From NCBI RefSeq assembly GCF_014656215.1, contig NZ_BNBZ01000002.1, positions 1 to 64,000 on the forward strand: a stretch of 64,000 bases of DNA, read 5' to 3'. Source of the DNA: Streptomyces zaomyceticus (GTDB lineage: Bacteria; Actinomycetota; Actinomycetes; Streptomycetales; Streptomycetaceae). Numbering within the stretch: the first letter of the stretch is position 1; each line of letters begins with the position of its first letter. Both the position numbers and the translations under genes were made by a program. Shown here one piece after another: positions 17,132 to 24,927 of this stretch. Under the pieces are notes generated by a model. The model had not been told where the DNA came from, made no database searches, and was given only the letters and a program-made list of their open reading frames with translations.

Positions 17132-18100
17132 TCATCCGACCGGCCGACCGGCCGCCTTCTCCTCGAGGGCGGCGAACAGCAGCTCGTTGTTGAGGGCGGC
17201 GCCGGCCCGGTACCCCCGGCTCACCGCGTTGACCACCTGCTCCTGCGGACCCGTCACGTTCCCGGCCGCCCACACGCCGGGCACGGTGGTCCGTCCCGTC
17301 TCGTCCACGACCACGAACTCGCCGAACGGGGTCGCGCGCAGTTCCGCGCCGAGCTGCCGCAGCACCCCGTCCCGGGGCGCGAGACGGGCGGCCGCGGCGA
17401 AGAGCACCGAGCGGGGCACGGTCCGCCCGTCGGCGAGCCGCACACCGGTCAGCCGGTCGTCCTCCACCGCCAGCCCCGTCACCTCGCCCCGCTCGACGCG
17501 GACGCCCGCCGCGTCGAGGAGGGCCGCGTCGTGCTCCGACAGCTCGCCGGCGGTGTGCAGGAAGAGGGTCACGTCCTTCGACCAGTGCGCGACCATCAGC
17601 GCCTGGTGCGCGGGCATCGCCGGGTGGGCGACGACCCCGAAGGCCTGGTCGCGGACCTCCCAGCCGTGGCAGTACGGGCAGTGCAGCACGTCCCGCCCCC
17701 ACCGCTCGGCGAGCCCGTCGATCGAGGGGAGCTCGTCGACGAGCCCGGTGGTGACGACGAGCCGACGCGCTCCGACGGTGTCCCCGTCCGCGAGGGTGAG
17801 GGTGAAGCCGCCCCGTCCGTCCGGCGCCGCGCCCGTCACCTCGCCGGCCCGCAGCTCGACGCCGTACCCGGCGATCTCGGCCCGTCCGGCGGCCAGGAAG
17901 TCCGCCGGGCTCATGCCGTCCCGGGACAGGACGCCCTGCATGTGGGCGGCGGGGGCGTTGCGCGGCTCGCCCGCGTCGACGACCAGGGTCCGGCGCAGTG
18001 AGCGGCCCAGGATCAGGGCGGCGCTGAGCCCGGCGGCACCCCCGCCGACCACCACTGCCTCGTAGGTGTTGTCCGGTGTGTTGCGCAGCTGTGCGTTCAT
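17132..18100 (-). CDS. Thioredoxin-reductase-like FAD/NAD(P) oxidoreductase
   Basis: About 322 aa. The FAD-binding motif AVVVGGGAAGLSAALILGR lies near residue 14. A CPYC pair sits in HCPYCHGWEVRD near residue 130, at the position of the redox disulfide of thioredoxin reductases. The C-terminal FAD motif GVWAAGNVTGPQEQVVNAVSRGYRAG closes the protein. A canonical GxGxxG NADPH motif is weak: the second dinucleotide site reads FGVVAHPAMPAHQA, so pyridine nucleotide use may differ from true TrxR. It is divergent from an XRE-cupin regulator, with a shared operator between them, so the regulator most likely controls it. Confidence 0.87.
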   Translation of the reverse strand: MNAQLRNTPDNTYEAVVVGGGAAGLSAALILGRSLRRTLVVDAGEPRNAPAAHMQGVLSRDGMSPADFLAAGRAEIAGYGVELRAGEVTGAAPDGRGGFTLTLADGDTVGARRLVVTTGLVDELPSIDGLAERWGRDVLHCPYCHGWEVRDQAFGVVAHPAMPAHQALMVAHWSKDVTLFLHTAGELSEHDAALLDAAGVRVERGEVTGLAVEDDRLTGVRLADGRTVPRSVLFAAAARLAPRDGVLRQLGAELRATPFGEFVVVDETGRTTVPGVWAAGNVTGPQEQVVNAVSRGYRAGAALNNELLFAALEEKAAGRPVG

Positions 18101-18128
18101 GGGGCGAGCGTGCCTCCGGCCCGTTGGG

Positions 18129-18150
18129 AACGGCAAGCTGTCTTGCCGTT
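18129..18150. promoter_or_regulatory. Operator in the divergent XRE / reductase promoter region
   Basis: Perfect 9-bp inverted repeat AACGGCAAG (18129-18137), spacer CTGT, CTTGCCGTT (18142-18150). It sits in the 67-base gap between two divergent genes, 17 bases before the regulator start, the classic place for an autoregulated operator. Confidence 0.8.
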
Positions 18151-18167
18151 TCTGCAACACTGGACAG

Positions 18168-18758
18168 ATGACCGAAGACGACCGCACCGACGCCGTACTG
18201 AACGAGGTGGGCCCCCGGCTCCGCCGGATCCGTCGCGACCGGGGGGCGACCCTGGCCGAGCTCTCCACCGCCACCGGCATATCCGTGAGCACCCTCTCCC
18301 GGCTGGAGTCGGGGCAGCGCAAGCCCAGCCTCGAACTGCTCCTGCCGCTCGCCCGCGCCCATCAGGTCCCCCTCGACGAGCTGGTCGGCGCCCCCGCGAC
18401 GGGCGACCCCCGGGTCAGGGCGAAGCCGATCGTGCGTCACGGCCGCACGATGTTCCCGCTGACCCGGCAGCCCGGCGGCCTCCAGGCGTACAAGGTGATC
18501 CAGGAGAAGTCCCAGGGGGAGGAGCCGGATCCGCGCGTCCACGAGGGGTACGAGTGGCTGTACGTACTCTCCGGGAGGCTCCGGCTGGTCCTCGGCGAGC
18601 ACGATGTCGTCCTGGCCGCGGGCGAGGCGGCCGAGTTCGACACGCGCGTTCCGCACTGGTTCGGTTCGGCGGGCGACGGGCCGGTGGAGTTCCTGAGCCT
18701 CTTCGGCCCGCAGGGCGAGCGGATGCATGTACGGGCCCGGCCGAAGAAGTCGGGCTGA
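18168..18758 (+). CDS. XRE-family regulator with C-terminal cupin domain
   Basis: About 196 aa. An N-terminal helix-turn-helix (GPRLRRIRRDRGATLAELSTATGISVSTLSRLESGQRKPSLELLLPLA) is followed by a cupin_2 barrel (EGYEWLYVLSGRLRLVLGEHDVVLAAGEAAEFDTRVPHWFG) that probably binds a small effector or metal. This layout is common in regulators of amino acid or redox metabolism. It is divergent from the thioredoxin-reductase-like gene and a perfect palindrome lies between them. The ATG at 18168 keeps the helix-turn-helix complete. The last codons (RPKKSG) lie in the first copy of a repeat that recurs downstream. Confidence 0.9.
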   Translation: MTEDDRTDAVLNEVGPRLRRIRRDRGATLAELSTATGISVSTLSRLESGQRKPSLELLLPLARAHQVPLDELVGAPATGDPRVRAKPIVRHGRTMFPLTRQPGGLQAYKVIQEKSQGEEPDPRVHEGYEWLYVLSGRLRLVLGEHDVVLAAGEAAEFDTRVPHWFGSAGDGPVEFLSLFGPQGERMHVRARPKKSG

Positions 18759-18847
18759 CCGGTCGCGCCGGCCGAAGAGGTCCGACGGGCCGTGGCGCCG
18801 CCGGAGGGCCCCGGCCGTCCGGTCGGACCGCCCGAAGAAGTCGGGCC
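18737..18847 (+). repeat. Three imperfect copies of a ~20-bp repeat, first one in the XRE gene end
   Basis: Copies of CCGGCCGAAGAAGTCGGGC occur at 18737-18755 (spanning the last codons and stop of the regulator), 18768-18786 (two changes) and 18828-18846 (one change). They look like a duplicated gene end. Confidence 0.7.
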
Positions 18848-18866
18848 GGGCGGTTCCCTCCGATGC

Positions 18867-18900
18867 AAGCGACCGCTTAGTATGCGACCGACCGCTCGGT
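18867..18900. promoter_or_regulatory. Two dyads upstream of the acyl-CoA dehydrogenase operon
   Basis: AAGCG-AC-CGCTT (18867-18878) and ACCGA-CCGC-TCGGT (18887-18900) lie 18-51 bases before the first gene, in the promoter zone. Their start-to-start distance is 20 bases, about two helical turns, which suggests one dimeric regulator at two sites, likely TetR-type. No TetR gene is adjacent. Confidence 0.6.
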
Positions 18901-18917
18901 ACGGAGGAGGCTTCCGG

Positions 18918-19886
18918 ATGCAGGCATGGCGTGTGTACGAGAACGGGGAACCGGGCGCGGTGATGCGCCGCGAGGAGGTGGAACCGCCCACGCCCGGCGA
19001 CGGACAGGTCCTGCTCAAGGTCCGCGCCGCGAACGTCAACTTCCCCGACGCGCTGCTCTGCCGCGGCCACTACCAGATCCGCCCCCCACTGCCCTTCACC
19101 CCCGGCGTGGAGGTCTGCGCCGAGACCGAGGACGGCCGCAGGGTGGTCACCACCGCGGCCCTCCCGCACGGCGGCTTCGCCGACTACGTGCTCGCCGACG
19201 CCGCCGGACTGCTCCCGGCCCCCGAGTCGCTCGACGACGCCGAGGCCGCCGCCCTCCACATCGGCTACCAGACCGGGTGGTTCGGCCTGCACCGCCGCGC
19301 CGCCCTCCAGGAGGGCGAGACCCTCCTGGTCCACGCGGCGGCCGGCGGCGTCGGCAGCGCCGCCGTCCAGCTCGGCAAGGCCGCGGGCGCCACCGTCATC
19401 GGGGTCGTCGGCGGACCGGAGAAGGCCGCCGTCGCCCGCGCGCTCGGCTGCGACGTGGTGATCGACCGGCGCTCCGAGGACGTCGTCGCCGCCGTCAAGG
19501 CCGCGACCGGCGGCCGCGGCGCCGACGTGATCTACGACCCGGTCGGCGGCGAGGCCTACCAGCAGTCCGCGAAGTGCGTCGCCTTCGAGGGCCGGATCGT
19601 GGTCGTCGGCTTCGCGAGCGGCACGGTCCCCGCGCCCGCCCTCAATCACGCCCTGGTGAAGAACTACTCGGTCCTCGGCCTCCACTGGGGTCTGTACGCG
19701 GCGAAGGACCCGGCCTCGATCGGCCGCTGCCACGAGACCCTCACCAGCTACGCGGCCAAGGGCCTCATCAAGCCCCTCATCGGCGAGCGCGTGCCCTTCG
19801 CCGGAGCGGCGGACGCCGTCCAGCGGGTCGCCGACGGCACCACCACCGGCCGTCTGGTCGTCCTCCCGGAAGGAGCCCACGCATGA
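18918..19886 (+). CDS. NADPH:quinone reductase-type MDR oxidoreductase
   Basis: About 322 aa of the medium-chain dehydrogenase/reductase superfamily, zinc-independent QOR type. It has the GroES-like N-terminal fold (VLLKVRAANVNFPDALLCRG), the QOR stretch LHIGYQTGWFGLHRRA, and the NADPH-binding VHAAAGGVGSAAVQLGKAAGA motif. ATG at 18918 follows GGAGGAGG. It is the first gene of a coupled operon with two acyl-CoA dehydrogenases, so it may act as an enoyl- or acryloyl-CoA type reductase on the same acyl chain; this is inference from context. Confidence 0.9.
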   Translation: MQAWRVYENGEPGAVMRREEVEPPTPGDGQVLLKVRAANVNFPDALLCRGHYQIRPPLPFTPGVEVCAETEDGRRVVTTAALPHGGFADYVLADAAGLLPAPESLDDAEAAALHIGYQTGWFGLHRRAALQEGETLLVHAAAGGVGSAAVQLGKAAGATVIGVVGGPEKAAVARALGCDVVIDRRSEDVVAAVKAATGGRGADVIYDPVGGEAYQQSAKCVAFEGRIVVVGFASGTVPAPALNHALVKNYSVLGLHWGLYAAKDPASIGRCHETLTSYAAKGLIKPLIGERVPFAGAADAVQRVADGTTTGRLVVLPEGAHA

Positions 19887-21064
19887 CCGACGCCGCGGAA
19901 CTCCGCGTACGCACCCGGAAACTGCTGGACGAGCACCCGCCCGCCACCACCGACCGCACCGACTTCCTGCGCGCCCGCTTCGACGCCGGACTCGCCTGGG
20001 TGCACTACCCGGTCGGGCTCGGCGGTCTCGACGCGCCCCGGGCGCTCCAGACCGTCGTCGACGCCGAACTCGCCGCCGCCGGTGCCCCCGACAACGACCC
20101 GCGCAAGATCGGCATCGGCCTCGGCATGGCCGCCCCCACCGTCCTCGCCCACGGCTCCGACGAGGTCAAGGAGCGTTTCCTCCGTCCGCTGTGGGTCGGC
20201 GAGGAGGTCTGGTGCCAGCTGTTCAGCGAGCCCGGGGCCGGATCCGACCTCGCGGCGCTCGCCACCAGGGCCGTCCGGGACGGCGACGACTGGGTGGTGG
20301 ACGGGCAGAAGGTGTGGACCTCCAGCGCGCACACGGCCCGCTGGGCCATCCTCATCGCCCGCACCGACCCGGACGCGCCCAAGCACCGGGGCATCACCTA
20401 CTTCGTCTGCGACATGACCGACCCCGGCGTCGAGGTCCGGCCGCTGCGCCAGATCACCGGCGAGGCCGAGTTCAACGAGGTCTTCCTCACCGGCGTCCGC
20501 ATCCCCGACGCCCACCGCCTCGGCGAGGTCGGCGACGGCTGGCGGGTCGCCCAGACCACCCTGATGAACGAGCGGGTCTCCATCGGAGGCGCCCGCATCC
20601 CCCGTGAGGGCGGCATGATCGGGAAGGCCGCCACGACCTGGCGCGAGCGCCCCGGGCTCCGCACCCACGCCCTGCACCGCCGCCTCCTCGACCTGTGGGT
20701 CGACGCCGAGGTGGCCAGGCTCTCCGGGGAACGGCTCCGTCAGCAGCTCGTCGCGGGCAGGCCCGGCCCCGAGGGCAGCGCGATGAAGCTCGCCTTCGCC
20801 GGTCTCAACCAGGCCATCAGCGGCCTCGAGGTCGAACTCCTCGGCGACGAGGGCCTGCTGTACGGGGAATGGGAGATGCGCCGCCCCGAACTCGTCGACT
20901 TCACCGGCCGCGACGCCGGCTACCGCTATCTGCGGTCCAAGGGCAACTCGATCGAGGGCGGCACCAGCGAGGTGCTGCTCAACATCGTCGCCGAGCGGGT
21001 CCTCGGCCTGCCGCCCGAGCCCCGCAACGACAAGGACGTCGCCTGGAAGGACCTGGCCCGATGA
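19883..21064 (+). CDS. Acyl-CoA dehydrogenase (FadE-type), first of a pair
   Basis: About 393 aa. FAD-binding signatures WCQLFSEPGAGSDLA and VDGQKVWTSSAHTARWAIL are intact, and the C-terminal region has RYLRSKGNSIEGGTSEVLLN. The Glu in GGTSE occupies a family-typical place near the flavin, but the catalytic base cannot be assigned surely. It starts inside the stop of the quinone reductase gene (ATGA) and overlaps the second dehydrogenase in the same way. Adjacent FadE pairs in actinobacteria often form heterotetramers acting on sterol side chains or other branched acyl-CoAs, which is a plausible model here. Confidence 0.92.
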   Translation: MTDAAELRVRTRKLLDEHPPATTDRTDFLRARFDAGLAWVHYPVGLGGLDAPRALQTVVDAELAAAGAPDNDPRKIGIGLGMAAPTVLAHGSDEVKERFLRPLWVGEEVWCQLFSEPGAGSDLAALATRAVRDGDDWVVDGQKVWTSSAHTARWAILIARTDPDAPKHRGITYFVCDMTDPGVEVRPLRQITGEAEFNEVFLTGVRIPDAHRLGEVGDGWRVAQTTLMNERVSIGGARIPREGGMIGKAATTWRERPGLRTHALHRRLLDLWVDAEVARLSGERLRQQLVAGRPGPEGSAMKLAFAGLNQAISGLEVELLGDEGLLYGEWEMRRPELVDFTGRDAGYRYLRSKGNSIEGGTSEVLLNIVAERVLGLPPEPRNDKDVAWKDLAR

Positions 21065-22167
21065 CAGAGACGACCGCGCCGGCGGAACAGCCGCTGGACC
21101 TCCTCTACTCCGAGACCGAGGACGACCTGCGGGCGGCCGTCCGCGCCCTGCTCACCGACCGGGCCGGCCCCCAGGCCGTCCTCGGGCGGATCGAGACGGA
21201 CAGCCCGTACGTCCCCGGTCTGTGGAAGTCCCTCGCCGCCGACATCGGCGCCGCCGGCCTCCTCGTCCCCGAGAAGCTCGGCGGCCAGGGGGCGAGCCAC
21301 CGCGAGGCCGCCGTCGTCCTGGAGGAACTGGGCCGCGCGGTGACCCCGCTGCCGTACCTCACGAGCGCGGTGGTGGCGACCGAGACCCTGCTCGCCCCGG
21401 CGGCCGAGAGCGACGCGGCGGCGGCGCTGCTCGCGGAGCTCGCGGGCGGCCGCACGGTCGCGGTCCTCGCCGTGCCCCTGTCGACGGCGCCCGACGCGGA
21501 GCTCCCGCTCGCCGAGCCGGTCGCGGCGGTCGCCGACGCCACGGCCGCCGATGTGTTCCTCGTCCTGCGGGCCGACGGTCTGTACGCCGTACCCGCCGAC
21601 GAGGCGACCGTCGAGCGGCAGGTCCCGCTCGACCTCACGCGTCCGCTGGCCGTGGTCACCACCGGCGCCGGGAGCGGCACCCGGCTCGCCGGCCCCGACG
21701 CGGCTCGCGCGGCGGTCCGGCGCGGACTGCTCGCGGGTGCCGGTCTCCTCGCCTCCGAGCAGCTCGGTCTCGCCGAGTGGTGCCTGGAGGAGACCGTCCG
21801 GTACACCCGCGAGCGGCACCAGTTCAACCGGCCGGTCGGCTCCTTCCAGGCGCTGAAGCACCGTATGGCCCAGCTCTGGCTGGATCTCGTCGGAGCCAGG
21901 GCGGCGGCCCGTGCCGCCGCCGACGCCCTCGCCACCGGCAGCGCGGACGCCCCGCTGATCGTGGCCGTGGCGCAGGCGTACTGCTCCAAGGTCGCCGTCC
22001 GGGCCGCCGAGGAGTGCGTCCAGCTGCACGGCGGAATCGGAATGACCTGGGAGCACCCGGCCCATCTGGCTCTCAAGCGTGCCAAGTCCGACCAGATCGC
22101 CCTGGGATCGGCGGGCCGGCACCAGGACACGATCGCCGCCCTGGTGGGCCTGGAGCCTCCCTCGTAG
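21061..22167 (+). CDS. Acyl-CoA dehydrogenase (FadE-type), second of a pair
   Basis: About 368 aa. Compared with its partner the central FAD-contact signatures are weak (there is no clear SEPGAGSD motif), while the C-terminal domain is well kept (RYTRERHQFNRPVGSFQALKHRMAQLW, CVQLHGGIGMTWEHPAHLALKRAK). This split of conserved features between neighbours is typical of alpha2beta2 acyl-CoA dehydrogenases, in which each flavin site is built from both chains. It begins at ATG 21061 overlapping the previous stop. Its own stop codon lies within a 25-bp sequence that is repeated 44 bases downstream. Confidence 0.9.
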   Translation: MTETTAPAEQPLDLLYSETEDDLRAAVRALLTDRAGPQAVLGRIETDSPYVPGLWKSLAADIGAAGLLVPEKLGGQGASHREAAVVLEELGRAVTPLPYLTSAVVATETLLAPAAESDAAAALLAELAGGRTVAVLAVPLSTAPDAELPLAEPVAAVADATAADVFLVLRADGLYAVPADEATVERQVPLDLTRPLAVVTTGAGSGTRLAGPDAARAAVRRGLLAGAGLLASEQLGLAEWCLEETVRYTRERHQFNRPVGSFQALKHRMAQLWLDLVGARAAARAAADALATGSADAPLIVAVAQAYCSKVAVRAAEECVQLHGGIGMTWEHPAHLALKRAKSDQIALGSAGRHQDTIAALVGLEPPS

Positions 22168-22227
22168 CAGGCCCGGCGGCCCCCTGCGCCCGGCCCGGCG
22201 GGCCCTCGTAGCAGGCCCGGCGGCCCC
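22159..22227 (+). repeat. Perfect 25-bp direct repeat spanning a stop codon
   Basis: Identical 25-bp copies at 22159-22183 and 22203-22227, both containing CCTCGTAGCAGG. The first copy includes the TAG stop of the acyl-CoA dehydrogenase gene. The second runs into the terminator hairpin. Confidence 0.9.
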
Positions 22228-22240
22228 TTGTAAGGGGCCG
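22221..22240 (+). terminator. Terminator after the acyl-CoA dehydrogenase operon
   Basis: CGGCCCCTT (22221-22229) pairs with AAGGGGCCG (22232-22240), a near-perfect compact hairpin 54 bases after the stop. Confidence 0.7.
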
Positions 22241-22244
22241 CCGC

Positions 22245-22318
22245 GTCCACACCCCTTTACATACTGTTTAATTGCATGCTGTTCGCAATAACAGTTGATC
22301 TCCAAAAGGGGTGTGGAC
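22245..22318. repeat. 14-bp inverted repeat framing the promoter and ribosome site of the Nik-like operon
   Basis: GTCCACACCCCTTT (22245-22258) is the exact reverse complement of AAAGGGGTGTGGAC (22305-22318). The right arm contains the AAAGGGG ribosome site (22305-22311) of the binding-protein gene and ends three bases before its ATG. The 46 bases between the arms are AT-richer than the surroundings and carry the Nur-like site. Confidence 0.85.
22272..22288. promoter_or_regulatory. Nur-box-like operator
   Basis: TTGCAT-GCTGT-TCGCAA matches the Streptomyces Nur consensus TTGCAA-N5-TTGCAA (as I recall it) at 10 of 12 positions, with flanking A and T extending the dyad. Nur is the nickel-responsive Fur-family repressor that controls nickel uptake. 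The site is 34 bases before the start of a NikABCDE-type operon. Confidence 0.7.
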
Positions 22319-22321
22319 ACG

Positions 22322-23938
22322 ATGACCGCCCGATTCCTCCGCGGCACGGCCGCCGCGACGCTCGCGGGGGCCCTGGCCCTCACCGCGGCGGCCTGCACGA
22401 ACCCCGGCTCCACCGCCGGAGGCGCCGCCGGACCCAAGGATTCCGCGGTCGTCGGCATCGCCTACGAGCCCGAGACCCTCAGCCCCCTCCTCGGCTACGG
22501 CAAGGACGGCAACTCCAAGATCTTCGACGGGCTGCTCGCCTTCGACGCCGACATGAAGCTGAAGCCGGCGCTCGCCACCGCGCTCCCGCGCATCGCCGAC
22601 GGCGGGCTCACGTACACGTACACCCTCCGTGACGGGGTCACCTTCAGCGACGGCGTCCCCTTCACGGCGAAGGACGTCGTCTTCACCTACCGGACGATCC
22701 TCGACCCGAGGACGAACAACGCCTCCCGCACCGAGCTCGACGCCCTCGAGAGCGTCGAGGCGATCGGCGACGACACCGTCGTCTTCCGGCTGAAGTACCC
22801 CTACGCGCCCTTCGCCGAGCGCACCGTCCACGCCATCGCCCCCGAGCACATCGCGGCGAAGCAGGACGTCAACACCGGCGCCTTCACCACCAGGCCGATC
22901 GGCACCGGTCCCTACGTGCTCACCGGCTGGTCCAAGGGCGAGAAGCTCAGCTTCAAGGCCAACCCGACCTACTGGAACGGCGCGCCCGCGGTGAAGAAGT
23001 TCACCATGGCGATCATCAAGGACGACGACGTCCGCGCCACCCGGCTCCGCGCCGGCGACCTCGACGGCGCCGTCCTGCCGCCCAACCTCGCCGCCGGATT
23101 CAAGGACGACAAGGCCAGGAAGACCTGGACGGCGAAGACCTACGACTACCGCACGGTCACCCTCCCCACCCACCACGAGGTCACCGGCGACACCGCCGTC
23201 CGCCGCGCCCTCGACCTCGCCGTCGACCGGCAGACCATGGTCGACAAGATCCTCGAAGGCGCCGGGAAGCCCGCCTACGGGCCCGTCCCCACCGACAGCC
23301 CCTGGTTCGCGAAGGGCACCGAACGCCGCCACGACCTCGCCGGCGCGCAGAAGATCCTCGACGAGGCCGGCTGGAAGCCCGGCCCCGACGGCGTCCGCGT
23401 CAGGAACGGCGTCCGCGCCGCCTTCCCGATCTGGTACCTGTCCGGAGACAAGCTCCGCCAGGACCACGCCCTGGCCTACGTCTCCGACGCCAAGAAGGCC
23501 GGCATCGACATCACCGCCCAGGCCGGCACCTGGGAGGTCATCGAGCCCCGGATGAAGACCGACGCCGTCCTCGCGGGCGGCGGCTCGCCCGGCGACCCCG
23601 ACTTCGACCAGTACCTGCTCCTGAAGTCCACCCTCGGCGGCGACGGCTTCAACAACATGGCCCGGTACGACAACAAGACCGTCGACCGCGCCCTCGACGA
23701 GGGCCGCCGCACCAACGACCTCACCAAGCGCCGCGCCGCGTACGACACCGTCCAGCGCGAACTGGTGAAGAACCCCGGCTACACCTTCCTCACCCACATC
23801 GACCACCTCTACGTCGTCGACGACGCCTGGGACGGTCCGAGCACCCAGACCGAGCCGCACGACCACGGTCTCGCCTCCGGCCCCTGGTGGAACGTCGAGA
23901 GCTGGAAGCCGAAGCCCGCCGGAGCGACGAAGAAGTGA
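22322..23938 (+). CDS. NikA/OppA-type ABC substrate-binding lipoprotein
   Basis: About 538 aa of SBP family 5, which binds peptides, nickel chelates or nickel. The N-terminus is a lipoprotein signal with LTAAACTN and likely lipidated Cys25. The family pattern is complete: YEPETLSPLLGYG, KIFDGLLAFDADMKLKPALA, LRDGVTFSDGVPFTAKDVVFTY, PIGTGPYVLTGWSKGEKLSFKANPTYW. ATG at 22322 has AAAAGGGG about 10 bases upstream; a GTG at 22313 is a weaker option. A Nur-like site in the promoter favours nickel as cargo, but a peptide role cannot be excluded. It is the first gene of a fully coupled six-gene operon. Confidence 0.85.
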   Translation: MTARFLRGTAAATLAGALALTAAACTNPGSTAGGAAGPKDSAVVGIAYEPETLSPLLGYGKDGNSKIFDGLLAFDADMKLKPALATALPRIADGGLTYTYTLRDGVTFSDGVPFTAKDVVFTYRTILDPRTNNASRTELDALESVEAIGDDTVVFRLKYPYAPFAERTVHAIAPEHIAAKQDVNTGAFTTRPIGTGPYVLTGWSKGEKLSFKANPTYWNGAPAVKKFTMAIIKDDDVRATRLRAGDLDGAVLPPNLAAGFKDDKARKTWTAKTYDYRTVTLPTHHEVTGDTAVRRALDLAVDRQTMVDKILEGAGKPAYGPVPTDSPWFAKGTERRHDLAGAQKILDEAGWKPGPDGVRVRNGVRAAFPIWYLSGDKLRQDHALAYVSDAKKAGIDITAQAGTWEVIEPRMKTDAVLAGGGSPGDPDFDQYLLLKSTLGGDGFNNMARYDNKTVDRALDEGRRTNDLTKRRAAYDTVQRELVKNPGYTFLTHIDHLYVVDDAWDGPSTQTEPHDHGLASGPWWNVESWKPKPAGATKK

Positions 23939-24927
23939 AGCGCAGCCTCCCCTGGGGGCCCATGGCGCGGATGACGGGACGGCGCGCCCTGGCCGCCGTC
24001 CCCGTCCTCCTCGCCGTCACCTTCGCGGTGTTCGCCGTCGCCGAAGCCTCCCCCTTCGACCCCGTCAAGGCCTACGCCGGCACCGCCGGACTCACCGCCT
24101 CGCAGGAGAACCTCGACCAGCTCCGCGCCAACCTCGGCGTCGACCGGCCCCTCCTCACCCGCTGGTGGGAGTGGCTCACCTCGGCACTCACCGGCGACCT
24201 CGGCGACTCCGCCGTCATGCGCCGCCCCGTCGCCGAGGTCATCGGCGAACGCCTCGGCTGGTCCGTCCTCCTCGCCGTCACCGCCTTCCTCGTCGCCATC
24301 GCCCTCGGCACCCTCCTCGGCGTCCTCGCCGGGCGCCGCCGCGGCGGCGCGATCGACCGCGTCGTCAGCTCCGTCGCCTACACCCTGGAAGCCGCGCCGG
24401 CCTTCTGGCTCGGCCTCCTCGCCATCTGGTTCTTCGCGCTGAGGCTCGGCGCGCTGCCCGCCGGCGGGCTCACCGACACCGCGAGCGACACCGTCACCTT
24501 CGACCAGGTCGCCCGTCACCTGGTGCTTCCCGCGCTCGTCCTCGGCGTCTCGCAGCTGCCCTGGTTCTTCCTGTACGTCCGCCAGGGCGTCGGCGACGCC
24601 CTCGACGAGGACCCCGTGCGCGGCGCCCGCGCCCGCGGCCTGGGCGAACGCACCGTCCTCACCGGCCACGCCCTCCGCTCGGGAATGCTGCCCATGCTCA
24701 CCCTCATCGGCTCACGCGTGCCCGAGCTGATCACCGGAGCCCTGCTCGTGGAGACCGTCTTCAGCTGGCCCGGCATCGCCGCCGCCACCGTCCAGGCCGC
24801 CACCTCCGTGGACTTCCCGCTGCTGGCAGCGCTCACGGTCCTCGCCACGGCGGCCGTCCTCCTCGGCAATCTGCTCTCCGACCTCCTGTACGGACTCGCC
24901 GACCCGAGGGTGGGCTTCGATGGCTGA
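23935..24927 (+). CDS. NikB/DppB-type ABC permease
   Basis: About 330 aa. It begins at GTG 23935 within the stop of the binding-protein gene. There are about six membrane segments, the periplasmic loop contains the family's ASPFDPVKAYAG and LGVDRPLLTRWWEWL, and the EAA-type motif GARARGLGERTVLTGHALRSGMLP contacts the ATPase. The C-terminus (ETVFSWPGIAAATVQA, DFPLLAALTVLATAAVLLGNLLSDLLYGLADPRV) is standard for DppB/NikB. It overlaps the next permease by eight bases. Confidence 0.9.
   Translation: MKRSLPWGPMARMTGRRALAAVPVLLAVTFAVFAVAEASPFDPVKAYAGTAGLTASQENLDQLRANLGVDRPLLTRWWEWLTSALTGDLGDSAVMRRPVAEVIGERLGWSVLLAVTAFLVAIALGTLLGVLAGRRRGGAIDRVVSSVAYTLEAAPAFWLGLLAIWFFALRLGALPAGGLTDTASDTVTFDQVARHLVLPALVLGVSQLPWFFLYVRQGVGDALDEDPVRGARARGLGERTVLTGHALRSGMLPMLTLIGSRVPELITGALLVETVFSWPGIAAATVQAATSVDFPLLAALTVLATAAVLLGNLLSDLLYGLADPRVGFDG

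Noticed and set aside
17091..19880. About 930-codon minus-strand frame over the XRE and quinone reductase genes
   Set aside because: Both genes underneath are solid on the plus strand, and the alternative translation is compositionally biased without motifs.
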